From: Streptomyces fulvorobeus
GTDB taxonomy: Bacteria; Actinomycetota; Actinomycetes; Streptomycetales; Streptomycetaceae
Length of the DNA: 64,000 bases
Direction: 5' to 3'
Assembly (NCBI RefSeq): GCF_013167895.1
Contig: NZ_BLWC01000001.1
Coordinates: 5,270,001-5,334,000 of the forward strand
Positions 26,765 through 35,645 of this stretch are shown here, one piece after another. How positions within the stretch are numbered: position 1 is the first letter of the stretch; every line of letters begins with the position of its first letter. A model generated the notes under the pieces. It saw only the letters and a list, made by a program, of their open reading frames with translations. It had not been told where the DNA came from and ran no database searches. Made by a program: the position numbers and the translations under genes.

Positions 26765-27748
26765 ATGAGCAGCTCACCGATGCCTGCGTTCGAGCCCGGC
26801 GGTGCCGACCGCCCGCCACCGCCCCGCTCCGGAACGGAGCTCCCCGCGCTCCACGTGCGGACCCGCCAGGCAGCCACGCCGCCCTTCCCGCCCCCGAAGT
26901 ACGCGCGCGACCTGCCGGGCTGGCAGCACATCGGTACCGCGCTGCGCCGGACCCCCGCCTCGGTGTGGAACGACAACGTGACCGACTTCGCCGCCGCCCT
27001 CACCTACTACGCGGTGCTCGCGCTCTTCCCGACGCTCCTCGTCACGGTCTCCCTGTTGGGGATCGTCGGTGCATCGACCACCGACAACCTGATCGGTAAC
27101 GTGCTCGCTGTCGTGCCGACCGAGTCCCGCCCCGTCATGCGGAGCACATTGCAGGGCATGGCGGAGCAGCACGCGGCCGCCTGGACGCTGGCTGTCTTCG
27201 GCATGGTCGGCGCCCTGTGGTCCGCCTCCAGCTATCTGGGGGTCTTCCGCCGGGCCCTGCACGTCATGCACGGTGTCGAGGACCTGCGCCCGGTGTGGAG
27301 GACGGCACCACGCCTGGTGGTGACCGCCCTGGTGCTGTTGATGCTTCTCGTCTCCAGTGCGCTGGTGCTCATCCTGACCGGCGAAGCGGCGCACACGGTG
27401 GGCCGGCTCGTGGGGATGGACAGCATGGCCGGCACCGCCTGGAACGCGCTTAAATGGCCGCTCCTGCTGTGCCTGGTCGCCGTCCTGGTGCTGGTGCTGT
27501 TCAGCTCGGGCCCGTCCGGGACACGTGGGGTGCGGCAGCGGCTTGTGGGAGACGCGCTGGCCGTGGCCCTGTGGCTCGTAGCCTCCGGCGGCTTCGCCCT
27601 CTACGTCTCGCACGTCGGCACCTACAACCGGCTGTACGGGTCGCTCGCCGGGATCATCGTCTTCCTGGTGTGGCTGTGGCTGTCCAACCTGGCCCTCCTC
27701 ACCGGCGCCCAGTTCAACGCCGAACTGGCCAAACTCCGTCGTCGGTGA
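26765..27748 (+). CDS. YihY/BrkB family membrane protein
   Basis: 327 residues. The proline-rich N-terminus (1-60) is followed by six membrane segments and the family core 'NVTDFAAALTYYAVLALFPTLL' (cited in part) near residue 80, then 'YNRLYGSLAGIIVFLVWLWL' and 'LLTGAQFNAEL' near the end. The family was once called RNase BN, but it is now regarded as a membrane protein of uncertain transport function. An ATG at 26780 is an alternative start. Confidence 0.88.
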   Translation: MSSSPMPAFEPGGADRPPPPRSGTELPALHVRTRQAATPPFPPPKYARDLPGWQHIGTALRRTPASVWNDNVTDFAAALTYYAVLALFPTLLVTVSLLGIVGASTTDNLIGNVLAVVPTESRPVMRSTLQGMAEQHAAAWTLAVFGMVGALWSASSYLGVFRRALHVMHGVEDLRPVWRTAPRLVVTALVLLMLLVSSALVLILTGEAAHTVGRLVGMDSMAGTAWNALKWPLLLCLVAVLVLVLFSSGPSGTRGVRQRLVGDALAVALWLVASGGFALYVSHVGTYNRLYGSLAGIIVFLVWLWLSNLALLTGAQFNAELAKLRRR

Positions 27749-28066
27749 CCCACCGGGCAGCCGATGCCGAGCAACCCCCGGCGCCGGCGCCCGTCACCGA
27801 CCCGCGGCGTACACCTCTGACGAACTCCGCCGGTGGAAAGCGACGAATGACCGGTCGCACAAGGCGGGTTCGGAAGACCTGTGGCGGATCTCGTGCGAGG
27901 GAAGAGGCTGCGAGCGTGACACACTCAACTGGTCCGTCGGTGACCAGTGCCCCGCCCCGGTCACCGACCTCTCTTCGGACCGGGACGGGCCCAGCGCAGC
28001 GCCTGCCACTTGAGGTCGCGGATATCGGAACACCCAGAAGTAGACCAATGTGGCTAGGAGCTTGTG
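27749..28066. other. Intergenic, no gene seen
   Basis: Upstream region of the VanZ gene. AGGAG at 28056-28060 belongs to that gene. Nothing else was recognised. Confidence 0.4.
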
Positions 28067-28633
28067 ATGGCGCGAACAGTCCTGCGTGACACGACTGCGA
28101 CGGAACCCGGGGTCCGGGCCCCCGGCACACCCCCCATGTCCGTGCTCGGCCGGGTACTGGCCATGCTGGTGGCCTTCGCGGCGATGGTGGGGTTCGCGGT
28201 GGTGCTGGCCCGGCTGACGCTGGAACCGTCGGCGGCGTCCGTGCCGTTGACCCACAGCAATCTGCGCCCTGGTGACTCCATCCGTGCCTACCTCGCCCAG
28301 CCGGTGACCTTCGACACGGTCAAGCAGCTCGGCGGCAACATCGTGATGGGTGTGCCGTTCGGTGTGCTGCTTCCGGTGCTGGTGCCCCGAACGCGAGGGC
28401 TGGTCCGGGTGGCGCTGGCCACCGCGGTCGTGATGCTCCTCGTGGAACTCGTCCAGGGAGCCCTGATCATGGGGCGCACCTTCGACATCGATGACGTTCT
28501 GCTCAACACCACGGGCGCCCTTCTGGGTTACCTGCTGCTCGGCCTCTGGCTGGGCCGTGCCGTGCATCCCCGACGCCGTCACTGGTGGCACCGATCCAGC
28601 AAGCACCCCGAGACCGCTGCGGATCAGGCATAG
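28067..28633 (+). CDS. VanZ family membrane protein
   Basis: 188 residues with about five membrane segments. The VanZ core includes 'NIVMGVPFGVLLPVLVP' near residue 87 and 'FDIDDVLLNTTGALLGYLL' near residue 140, the typical acidic-Asn motif. In enterococci VanZ gives low teicoplanin resistance; in actinobacteria the role is unclear. ATG 28067 lies 6 bases after AGGAG. It stands alone and shows no link to the lasso cluster 700 bp away. Confidence 0.85.
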   Translation: MARTVLRDTTATEPGVRAPGTPPMSVLGRVLAMLVAFAAMVGFAVVLARLTLEPSAASVPLTHSNLRPGDSIRAYLAQPVTFDTVKQLGGNIVMGVPFGVLLPVLVPRTRGLVRVALATAVVMLLVELVQGALIMGRTFDIDDVLLNTTGALLGYLLLGLWLGRAVHPRRRHWWHRSSKHPETAADQA

Positions 28634-29332
28634 CGGAGCCTTCCAGGCGGCCCCTGCCGCCGCTGTCGGTCGATGCGGTGGCCATGACCCCGACTCCGGC
28701 CGCGACTGAGGTTCTGGCGCGGCAGGGGGCGGGGTCCACTGTCCGCCGGGGCCTGAGGGCCGTCACCTTCCCGTCTGCGGCGGACGTACGGGGAGGGGAG
28801 GAAACCGGAGTGTCCGGGCGGTGAGGCACCGTATGCCGCCCCGTGCGGATTCAGCGGCTCCTTGCCGCGCGGCCTCAGGTGGCCACCCGTGAGGCTGGAG
28901 ATGCGCGGCGGTTGCATCCGGAATCCGGGCAAGACGCGGACGGCAAAGTAGCGCGACCAGGAGAGTGAGTGCGCCCGGTCGGCTCCGGCCGGTTTCCCTC
29001 GGATTCCCTCCCGGAAAAGCGGCCCATGTGCATTTGGGACCCGCAGGTGGAAACGTTTCTCTTCCTTCCCGGGCACTCCGCTCGCCCCTTGTTGCCTTTC
29101 GGCCCATATGGTTGACCTGCCGTCTGGACATCCGACCGGATCTGCATTGTTCGGATTATCCGACTTTCTTCAGTGCCCTTGCCACGGCACCTGGTGATGC
29201 AGGTAGCTATGGAGTGCACCCGCTGCCTCGTTCCGGGCTTCCGACAGGCTCTGGGCAGGGCGGCTGTGGACCGGTCTCCGGTGCACAGCCGGCCAGGGAG
29301 GCGGGCGTGTAAACCTGCATGAGGGAGACATC
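28634..29332. other. Intergenic, lasso cluster upstream region
   Basis: About 700 bases without a credible gene. The last 250 bases are AT-richer and contain two related palindromes (29130-29163) and a TTGACC (29112-29117) that could be a -35 element. GAGGGAG at 29321-29327 is the ribosome-binding site of the precursor gene. The rest holds only shadow frames. Confidence 0.5.
29130..29163. promoter_or_regulatory. Two related palindromes upstream of the lasso precursor
   Basis: ATCCG-AC-CGGAT (29130-29141) and TCGGAT-T-ATCCGA (29151-29163) share the ATCCG/CGGAT half-site and have centres about 21 bp apart. They lie about 170-200 bp before the precursor ATG and just after a TTGACC. A repressor or activator site is plausible; no regulator gene is present in the cluster. 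Confidence 0.4.
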
Positions 29333-29443
29333 ATGAAGAAGGCTTACGAAGCACCGACGGTCGCCAAGCTGGGGGCATTCCGGAAGGTGACCGGGCTCCT
29401 GGGGCGTTCCGGCAACGACCGGCTGCTCCTGAGCAAGAACTGA
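29333..29443 (+). CDS. Lasso peptide precursor, citrulassin-type (A)
   Basis: 36 residues. The leader has the actinobacterial recognition pattern Y-x-x-P-x-[LV]-x-x-x-G-x5-T: Tyr5, Pro8, Val10, Gly14 and Thr20, with Thr at core position -2. The predicted core is LLGRSGNDRLLLSKN (residues 22-36). Leu1 would be joined to Asp8 to make an 8-residue ring, with a 7-residue threaded tail. The core differs from citrulassin A (recalled as LLGLAGNDRLVLSKN) at positions 4, 5 and 11, and it keeps Arg9, the residue converted to citrulline in citrulassin A. No peptidyl-arginine deiminase is in this window. GAGGGAG lies 5 bases before the ATG. Confidence 0.93.
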   Translation: MKKAYEAPTVAKLGAFRKVTGLLGRSGNDRLLLSKN

Positions 29444-29469
29444 CGGACAAACGGTCCTGATTCGACGTC

Positions 29470-31326
29470 ATGACTGAACTGCACGAGAGTGCGGGGACGG
29501 GCCCCGGCGACGCGCACTTCACGGTCTTCACCGACCGTGAGGACGCGGCCGCCGTGGCCCGCTCCCTCTCCCGCCCCGGAAGCCGGACCCTCACCCACGC
29601 CTCGGGCCGTCCCTGGATCGTCGGCCACTGGCACGACACCGAAATCACCTCCGCGCTCGCCGGCCGCACCGGTCTCGCCGTCATCGGCTGCTGCCCGGTA
29701 GACGCCACCGAACTGGAGCGCCGCGCCGGACGGTTGCGTGACCTCGGCGAACTCGACGCCCTGGCCCGCTCCCTCCCCGGGAGCTTCCATCTCATCGCCG
29801 CGCTCGACGGACAGATCAGGGTCCAGGGCACAGCATCCGGGCTCCGACTGGTCTTCCACGCTGCCGTCGACGGCGTACAGGTGGCTGCCAGCCGCGCTGA
29901 TGTGCTCGCCGCCGCCTCAGCCGCCGAACTGGACGAGGAGCAACTGGCCGTCCGCCTGCTCTGGCCGGTTCCCCATCCGCTCGCCGAAGCACCCATGTGG
30001 CGCGGCATCACCGCCGTGTCCCCGCAGGACGCGCTGACCGTCGCGGCGGACGGCCGGACCGTACGCCACTCCCGCTGGTGGACACCACTGGAGCCGTCGC
30101 GCACGCTCGCCGAGGGTGCCCCCCTCGTCCGCGATGCCCTCACCGCGGCGGTCGATGCCCGTACCCGGCAGGGCGGCGTGGTCAGCTCCGACCTGTCCGG
30201 CGGCCTGGACTCCACCTCCATCTGCTTCCTGGCCGACCGTTCACCGGCCCACGTGGTGGCGAGCACCTGGCCGGGACGTGATCCCGCCGACACCGACCTG
30301 TACTGGGCCCAGCAGGCGGCCCGTTCCATGCCGGACGTCGATCACGTGGTGTGGGACGCCGACGCCTCCCCACTGGTCTACAACGAGCTGCTCAGCATCG
30401 ACGACCTGCTGGACGAACCGACCATCGGCGTCATGGACCGCTCCCGGGTCCTGCACCACCTGCCCGCCATGGCCGAGCGCGGCAGCCGACTGCATCTGAC
30501 CGGCATCGGCGGCGACCATGTGGCCTGGTGCTCCGAGGCGTACTACCACCGCCTGGCGCGGACCCGGCCGCTGTTCGCCCTGCGCCGGCTCCGCGGCTTC
30601 CGTGCCCTGTGGCAGTGGCCGCTGGGGGGCACGGCACGGGCGCTGACCGACTCGCGACCGTACGGGAAGTGGCTCGCCGACTCCAGCGGCCGCCTGCGCG
30701 ACCCGCTGCCCACCAGCGTCAGCACCAGCCTCGGCTGGGGCATGCCCCCACGCCTCTTCGACTGGGTCACCCCCGACGCCGAACGGGCAGCACAGCGAGT
30801 ACTGCGCGAGGCAGCGGCGAACGCGATGCCGTTGCACCCGGACCGGGGTCTGCACGCCGACCTCGACCAGATCCGTTCCTGCACGCGCATCCTGCGTCAG
30901 TGGGACGGGATGGCAGCCCGGGCGGGGGTGCCGATGGCATCACCGTTCCTGGACGACCGCGTCATCGAGGCATGCCTGGCAGTGCGCCCGAGCGAGCGCG
31001 TCACGCCCTGGCAGTACAAACCCCTGCTGACCGCCGCGATGAGCGGGATCGTTCCCGATGCGTGCCTGCGACGCACCAACAAGGCCGCCGCGTCCATGGA
31101 CGCCGCCAACGGACTGCGCGAGCACCGCGCCGACCTGGTGGCCCTGTGGGAGGACTCCCGGCTGGAGCAGTTGGGGCTGGTCGACGGGAACGCGCTGCGC
31201 GGGCTCGCCCGGCGGCCGGGAACACCCGAACTCCGCGACGCGATCCTCTACTCCACCATCGCAGCCGAAGCCTGGCTGCGCGGCCTGGCCCGCACCACCG
31301 GGTCCACCGCGCGGGCCGGTTCCTGA
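29470..31326 (+). CDS. Lasso cyclase, asparagine-synthetase-like (C)
   Basis: 618 residues. The N-terminal glutaminase-like half lacks the catalytic Cys2, and the C-terminal half has the ATP-pyrophosphatase P-loop 'SGGLDSTS' at residues 243-250. This enzyme adenylates Asp8 of the core and closes the ring on the new N-terminus. The C-terminal segment 'SPFLDDRVIEACLAVRPSER' (cited in part) is typical of the family. It starts 26 bp after the precursor stop. The order A-C-E-B-D matches actinobacterial lasso clusters. Confidence 0.93.
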   Translation: MTELHESAGTGPGDAHFTVFTDREDAAAVARSLSRPGSRTLTHASGRPWIVGHWHDTEITSALAGRTGLAVIGCCPVDATELERRAGRLRDLGELDALARSLPGSFHLIAALDGQIRVQGTASGLRLVFHAAVDGVQVAASRADVLAAASAAELDEEQLAVRLLWPVPHPLAEAPMWRGITAVSPQDALTVAADGRTVRHSRWWTPLEPSRTLAEGAPLVRDALTAAVDARTRQGGVVSSDLSGGLDSTSICFLADRSPAHVVASTWPGRDPADTDLYWAQQAARSMPDVDHVVWDADASPLVYNELLSIDDLLDEPTIGVMDRSRVLHHLPAMAERGSRLHLTGIGGDHVAWCSEAYYHRLARTRPLFALRRLRGFRALWQWPLGGTARALTDSRPYGKWLADSSGRLRDPLPTSVSTSLGWGMPPRLFDWVTPDAERAAQRVLREAAANAMPLHPDRGLHADLDQIRSCTRILRQWDGMAARAGVPMASPFLDDRVIEACLAVRPSERVTPWQYKPLLTAAMSGIVPDACLRRTNKAAASMDAANGLREHRADLVALWEDSRLEQLGLVDGNALRGLARRPGTPELRDAILYSTIAAEAWLRGLARTTGSTARAGS

Positions 31327-31366
31327 AACTGTTCCCTGCACTCCACCCAGGAAAGGTACGTACGCC

Positions 31367-31621
31367 ATGGCATTGCGGTTCGGCGCCGACGTCTCCGCAG
31401 CGGAGACCGAGTACGGCACGGTCCTTCTGGACGAACGCGGCGGTGAGTACTACGAGTTGAATCCCACGGCCAGCCTGGTGGTCAGGACGCTGATGGCGGG
31501 CGGTGACGAAGCGGAAGCGGTCGCCGCTGTCACCGGCGAGTTCGACGTCGACGCCACCCAGGCGAGGCAGGACGTCGCCGCCCTGGTCCAGCAGCTGCGG
31601 ACCTCGGGGCTGGCAGAATGA
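31367..31621 (+). CDS. Lasso leader-recognition protein, PqqD/RRE (E or B1)
   Basis: 84 residues of a winged-helix RRE fold ('YGTVLLDERGGEYYELNPTA', then 'VVRTLMAGGDEAEAVAAV'). It binds the leader's Tyr-Pro-Leu region and presents the precursor to the peptidase. It overlaps the peptidase start by 4 bases (ATGA), and an AGGAAAGG precedes its own ATG by about 10 bases. Confidence 0.92.
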   Translation: MALRFGADVSAAETEYGTVLLDERGGEYYELNPTASLVVRTLMAGGDEAEAVAAVTGEFDVDATQARQDVAALVQQLRTSGLAE

Positions 31622-32052
31622 CGACCCCCAGCGCACTGGAACGGCCCACCGGAGTCCCCTTCGCGTGGCGCCTGGCCGCCCGCCTCGTCCTGGTACCCGC
31701 CATCGTGCTCGCCCTGTTGCCGCCCCGCCGCATCCGTACCGTGCTCGGCCTCGTATGCCGCGGCGCCAGGCCGGCCACCGGCGTACAGGCCAAGAACGCG
31801 CGGGACGCCATGTGCGCGGTAAGCCTGCGCTGCGCCGGCCCGAAGGGCTGTCTGCCCCGTTCCCTGGGAGCCGCCCTGCTGTGCCGCCTGACCGGGACCT
31901 GGCCGACCTGGTGCACAGGGGTGCGCGTGGTGCCGCCGTTCACCGCACACGCCTGGATCGAGGCGGACGGTCACCCCGTGGACGAGGGCGTACCCGACGA
32001 CTACTTCACCCGGCTCATGACGATCGCTGCCGCGACCCGATCGGGCCGATGA
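31618..32052 (+). CDS. Lasso leader peptidase, transglutaminase-like (B or B2)
   Basis: 144 residues. The catalytic Cys lies in 'CLSRALALA'-equivalent 'CAVSLRCAGPKGCLPRSLG' (near residues 63-81), the His in 'PFTAHAWIEADG' near residue 108, and an Asp follows in 'PVDEGVPDDY', giving the Cys-His-Asp triad. It removes the leader peptide before ring closure. It overlaps the exporter gene start by 4 bases. Confidence 0.92.
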   Translation: MTTPSALERPTGVPFAWRLAARLVLVPAIVLALLPPRRIRTVLGLVCRGARPATGVQAKNARDAMCAVSLRCAGPKGCLPRSLGAALLCRLTGTWPTWCTGVRVVPPFTAHAWIEADGHPVDEGVPDDYFTRLMTIAAATRSGR

Positions 32053-33917
32053 CCGAGACCGTCGCGGACCAGCCACAGCCGGCCACCGAGGACGACCGCT
32101 CCACGCGCGCCGCAGTCGCCACCATGTACCGGCTGACCGACGGGCACCGCACATCCGCCCTCGTCGCCACCGCGCTCACACTCGTCGCCTCCGCTCTCGG
32201 CCTGGCTCAGCCACTCGTCGCGAAACAGGTCGTGGACGCCAGCGGACGCGGACAGGTACTGGGCCCCCTGCTGCTGCTCCTGGCCGCGCTGTTCGTCACC
32301 GAAGCGGCGACCGGAGCGATGGGCCGTTTCGTCCTGGAACGCATGGGGGAGCGCGTCGTACGGCAGCTGCGCCACAGCCTCGTGGGGCGGCTGCTCCGCC
32401 TGGAGATGCGGGAGTACGACAAGCACCGCAGCGCCGACCTCATCTCCCGCGTCACCACCGACACCACCCTGCTGCGGGAAGTGGTGTCCCAGGCGCTGGT
32501 CGACCTGGTCACCGGAACCCTCGTCGCCGCCGGGGCGATCGTCCTCATGCTGTGGATCGATCCACTGCTCCTCCTCCTGGTCGCGGCGACCGTAGCTGTC
32601 GCCGCCGTGATCGTCATCTCGCTGCTGAAGGGCATCCGGGCCGCCTCCGAGCGTATGCAGACCTCCATCGGCGCCATCGCAGCCGACCTGGAACGCGCGC
32701 TCGGCGCCCTGCCGATGGTCCGGGTGCACCGCGCGGAGGACCGTGAAGCCGCCCGCATCGGCGAATGCGTCGAATCGGCGTACAGCGCCGGTGTACGGAC
32801 TGCGAAGCTCGCCTCCCTGATGAGCCCGGCCGTGGAACTGGCCGTCCAGGGCTCCTTCCTGATCGTCCTGGTCATCGGCGGTCTGCGGGTGAGCACAGAC
32901 GCCAACTCGCTCGGCGACCTGGTCGCTTTCCTGCTCTACGCCTCGTATCTGGCCCTGCCGCTGTCCTCGGTATTCCGCGCGGTCGGTCTCATCCAGCGAG
33001 GCATGGGGGCCTACCAGCGCATCGGGCAGGCACTGTGCCTACCCGCTGAACCCGCACGGACTCACATGCCGGCCGTACGCCCGCGTACACGGGTACTCAC
33101 CCGGCCGGCCGGTCCACAGGAGAAGCCCGCACTCGCCCTGGAGGACCTCACCTTCGGCTACGACCCGGACCGCCCTGTGCTGCGCGGCATCTCCTTCACC
33201 GCCCCCCACCGGAGCCAGACAGCTCTGGTCGGCCGGTCGGGCGCGGGCAAAAGCACCGTCTTCGCCCTGGCGGCCAGATTCTACGAACCAGATGGCGGTC
33301 TCCTGCTTTTCGACGGCCGGCCTGCCACCGAGCTGAGCCGCGAGGAGTGCCGGTCACGCATCGCGATCGTCGACCAGAACACCCACGTCGTCCACGGCAC
33401 ACTGCGCGCCAACATCACCTACGCCCAGCCTCACGCCTCCGAGGCCGAGATCGAGCGCGTAGTCGAACTCGCCCAGCTCAGCGACGTCGCCGCACGCCTG
33501 CCCGGCGGCCTGTCAGGGATGCTCGGCGAACGAGGCGGCACCCTCTCCGGAGGCGAACGGCAGAGGGTCGCCCTGGCCCGCGCCCTCCTGGCCCGGCCCA
33601 GCCTCCTCCTGCTGGACGAGCCGACCTCCCACCTGGACGCCGTCAACGAAACCGCGCTCACCGCCGTGATGCGCGACGCGGCCCAGGAATGCGCCGTACT
33701 GGTCATCGCCCACCGCCTGTCCACAGTCCAGCACGCCGATCGCATCGTCGTCCTCGACAGGGGCACCGCGGTCGCCTGCGGACCTCACGAGGAACTCCTC
33801 GCCACCAGCCCCGTCTACCGGGAGCTCGCCGCCGGACAGATACTCCGGCCGGCCACCACGCGCTCCACCGGACCACACCCCACCCACGCGTACCGACCCC
33901 TGCGACCCGGCCGATAG
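32049..33917 (+). CDS. Lasso peptide ABC exporter (D)
   Basis: 622 residues: six membrane segments (residues 30-330) fused to an ATPase domain. Walker A 'GRSGAGKST' is at about 395, the signature 'LSGGERQRV' at about 500, Walker B 'LLLLDEPTSHLD' at about 520 and the switch His in 'VIAHRLS'. As a homodimer it should export and confer immunity to the mature peptide. It completes a five-gene operon with overlapping starts. Confidence 0.92.
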   Translation: MTETVADQPQPATEDDRSTRAAVATMYRLTDGHRTSALVATALTLVASALGLAQPLVAKQVVDASGRGQVLGPLLLLLAALFVTEAATGAMGRFVLERMGERVVRQLRHSLVGRLLRLEMREYDKHRSADLISRVTTDTTLLREVVSQALVDLVTGTLVAAGAIVLMLWIDPLLLLLVAATVAVAAVIVISLLKGIRAASERMQTSIGAIAADLERALGALPMVRVHRAEDREAARIGECVESAYSAGVRTAKLASLMSPAVELAVQGSFLIVLVIGGLRVSTDANSLGDLVAFLLYASYLALPLSSVFRAVGLIQRGMGAYQRIGQALCLPAEPARTHMPAVRPRTRVLTRPAGPQEKPALALEDLTFGYDPDRPVLRGISFTAPHRSQTALVGRSGAGKSTVFALAARFYEPDGGLLLFDGRPATELSREECRSRIAIVDQNTHVVHGTLRANITYAQPHASEAEIERVVELAQLSDVAARLPGGLSGMLGERGGTLSGGERQRVALARALLARPSLLLLDEPTSHLDAVNETALTAVMRDAAQECAVLVIAHRLSTVQHADRIVVLDRGTAVACGPHEELLATSPVYRELAAGQILRPATTRSTGPHPTHAYRPLRPGR

Positions 33918-34236
33918 GGGAAGGGCCACAGTGCCGAGCACCGGACCGGCCGACTGGAACGACGGAGAACTCTGCGAGTGCCGCGGGGCAGTCCAGGACC
34001 TCCAGGGACGGGCACCCGTGCCCGCACGCGCAGCGAAGTGGGAACCCACTCGCCACCACAGCCCTCAACAGCTCGGCATGCGAAACCACTATGTCGACCG
34101 CTCGTGTGGAACGCCGCGCTGACCACCGGCTGAAGCGGCACGGCAGGCCCCGGTCACTGTGGCAGCGACACGGTGACCGCCTCAGCCGTGCACCGGTACC
34201 AAGGCCGTGCCGCCACGGATTCCGTATCCTGGCGGC
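33918..34236. other. Intergenic, no convincing gene
   Basis: A 63-codon frame (33931-34122) begins with a GTG after AAGGG, but the translated sequence is low-complexity and matches nothing I know. The sirtuin promoter (TATCCT at 34224-34229) lies at the end of the region. Confidence 0.4.
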
Positions 34237-35130
34237 ATGCGCATGCGACCCACCCTGAGCTGGGCTCCTGCCGAGGACCTGCCGCCCGGCACCACGGATC
34301 TGGCACCGGTCGTCGATGCCCTGAGCACAGGCGGGGTGCTGGTGCTCAGCGGAGCGGGCCTCTCCACGGAATCGGGCATCCCTGACTACCGGGGCGAGGG
34401 CGGAAGCCTTGGCCGGCACACACCGATGACGTACCAGGAATTCACTGCCAGCGCCCAGGCACGCCGCCGGTACTGGGCCCGCAGCCATCTCGGCTGGCGC
34501 ATCTTCGGCCGTGCCCGCCCCAACGCCGGCCACCGGGCCGTCGCCGCGTTCGAGCGGCACGGGCTGCTCTCGGGTGTGATCACTCAGAACGTCGACGGAC
34601 TGCACCAGGCCGCCGGCAGCAGGGACGTCGTCGAGCTGCATGGCAGCCTGGAACGGGTCGTCTGCCTGTCCTGCGGGGCCGGCAGCGCGCGCCGAGAACT
34701 CGCCCTGCGTCTGGAGGAGGCCAATGCGGGCTTCGAGCCGGTGGCGGCCGGCGTCAATCCTGACGGCGATGCCGACCTCACCGACGCCCAGGTCGGGGGG
34801 TTCCGCGTGATGCCCTGCGTGAGCTGCGGCGGCATCCTCAAACCGGACGTCGTCTTCTTCGGTGAATCCGTACCCCCACCGCGGGTCGAGCAGTGCCGTC
34901 AGCTGGTCCGGGAAGCGACATCGCTGCTGGTCCTGGGTTCCTCGCTCACCGTGATGTCCGGGCTACGGTTCGTCCGTCAGGCATTCCAGGCATCCACGCC
35001 GGTGCTCATCGTCAACCGGGATGCCACCCGGGGCGACCAGCTCGCCCTCACCCGCGTCGCGCTCCCCCTCGGCGAGGCCCTGACCAGCGTGGCCGGCCAT
35101 CTGAAGCTCCCCGCCGACGGCAACCACTGA
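34237..35130 (+). CDS. cobB: NAD-dependent protein deacylase, sirtuin (Sir2)
   Basis: 297 residues. NAD-binding 'GAGLSTESGIPDYRG' is near residue 40, 'TQNVDGLH' near residue 120 and the catalytic His in 'ELHGSLERVVCLSC' near residue 137. Four zinc cysteines sit in two C-x-x-C pairs ('CLSC' and 'CVSC'). The length of the zinc insert suggests a class II-type sirtuin. TATCCT 8 bases before the ATG suggests a leaderless or short-leader transcript; a second ATG at 34243 is possible. It is convergent with a secreted SH3-like gene and is separated from the lasso operon by 319 bp. Confidence 0.9.
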   Translation: MRMRPTLSWAPAEDLPPGTTDLAPVVDALSTGGVLVLSGAGLSTESGIPDYRGEGGSLGRHTPMTYQEFTASAQARRRYWARSHLGWRIFGRARPNAGHRAVAAFERHGLLSGVITQNVDGLHQAAGSRDVVELHGSLERVVCLSCGAGSARRELALRLEEANAGFEPVAAGVNPDGDADLTDAQVGGFRVMPCVSCGGILKPDVVFFGESVPPPRVEQCRQLVREATSLLVLGSSLTVMSGLRFVRQAFQASTPVLIVNRDATRGDQLALTRVALPLGEALTSVAGHLKLPADGNH

Positions 35131-35157
35131 CTTCCCTCGCCTCCGCAGAGCCTGCCG

Positions 35158-35196
35158 CGCCCCCGGGCGTCCGCACGGGACGGAGCCTCGGGGGCG
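35158..35196. terminator. Hairpin between convergent sirtuin and SH3-like genes
   Basis: Outer arms CGCCCCCG (35158-35165) and CGGGGGCG (35189-35196) with an inner CGTCC-GCACG-GGACG stem. Positioned to end both converging transcripts. Confidence 0.55.
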
Positions 35197-35227
35197 TGGA
35201 GCGCGGGGGAGGGGCGGGGGGAGTCGG

Positions 35228-35608
35228 TCAGCAGCCGGGGATGCCGGGGGCCGGGTCGGCACCGACGTTCACGTTGCCGCCCCACATCCACACGTTGCTG
35301 TAGATGTGGCCGATGTCGTAGTCGATGACGGTGCCGTAGTACCAGACGTTGGTGCCGTAGCTGCCGACCTGCACGTACTGGCCGCGCGTGTAGCAGGCGA
35401 TGCCGGCCTCGGTCACCTTCGTCGTGGTGCCCCAGATCCGGCTGCTGGTGTTGGGGGCGTCTCGCAGATTGCTGTTCGCCTGCACCGTCGCCGCGTAGCC
35501 GTCGGCGCTGGAAGGCGCGGCCTGGGCGGTCCCTGTGGTGCCGAGCAGGGAAAGGGCAGCGCCGAGCGCCAGCCCGGCAGCCGCGGCCGACATACGTCGC
35601 CTGATCAT
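35228..35608 (-). CDS. Secreted SH3-like module protein 1
   Basis: 126 residues. A Sec signal peptide (1-31, ending 'TGTAQA|AP') is followed by a single SH3-like domain: 'VQANSNLRDAPNTSSRIWGT', 'GIACYTRGQYVQVGSYGTN', 'VWYYGTVIDYDIG', 'IYSNVWMWGG', and the C-terminal 'APGIPGC'. Two cysteines (mid-domain and last residue) occur at positions conserved in the other modules of this locus, so a disulphide is likely. ATG 35608 has GAGGAG 8 bases upstream. It is tandem with a close paralogue at 35646. Confidence 0.75.
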   Translation of the reverse strand: MIRRRMSAAAAGLALGAALSLLGTTGTAQAAPSSADGYAATVQANSNLRDAPNTSSRIWGTTTKVTEAGIACYTRGQYVQVGSYGTNVWYYGTVIDYDIGHIYSNVWMWGGNVNVGADPAPGIPGC

Positions 35609-35645
35609 GGGCATGCTCCTCGGTTCGATCGTGGAATCGGCGGCG

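Noticed and set aside
33931..34122. A 63-codon frame with AAGGG before its GTG between the lasso exporter and the sirtuin
   Set aside because: The translation has no recognisable pattern, and lasso clusters of this type do not need an extra gene.
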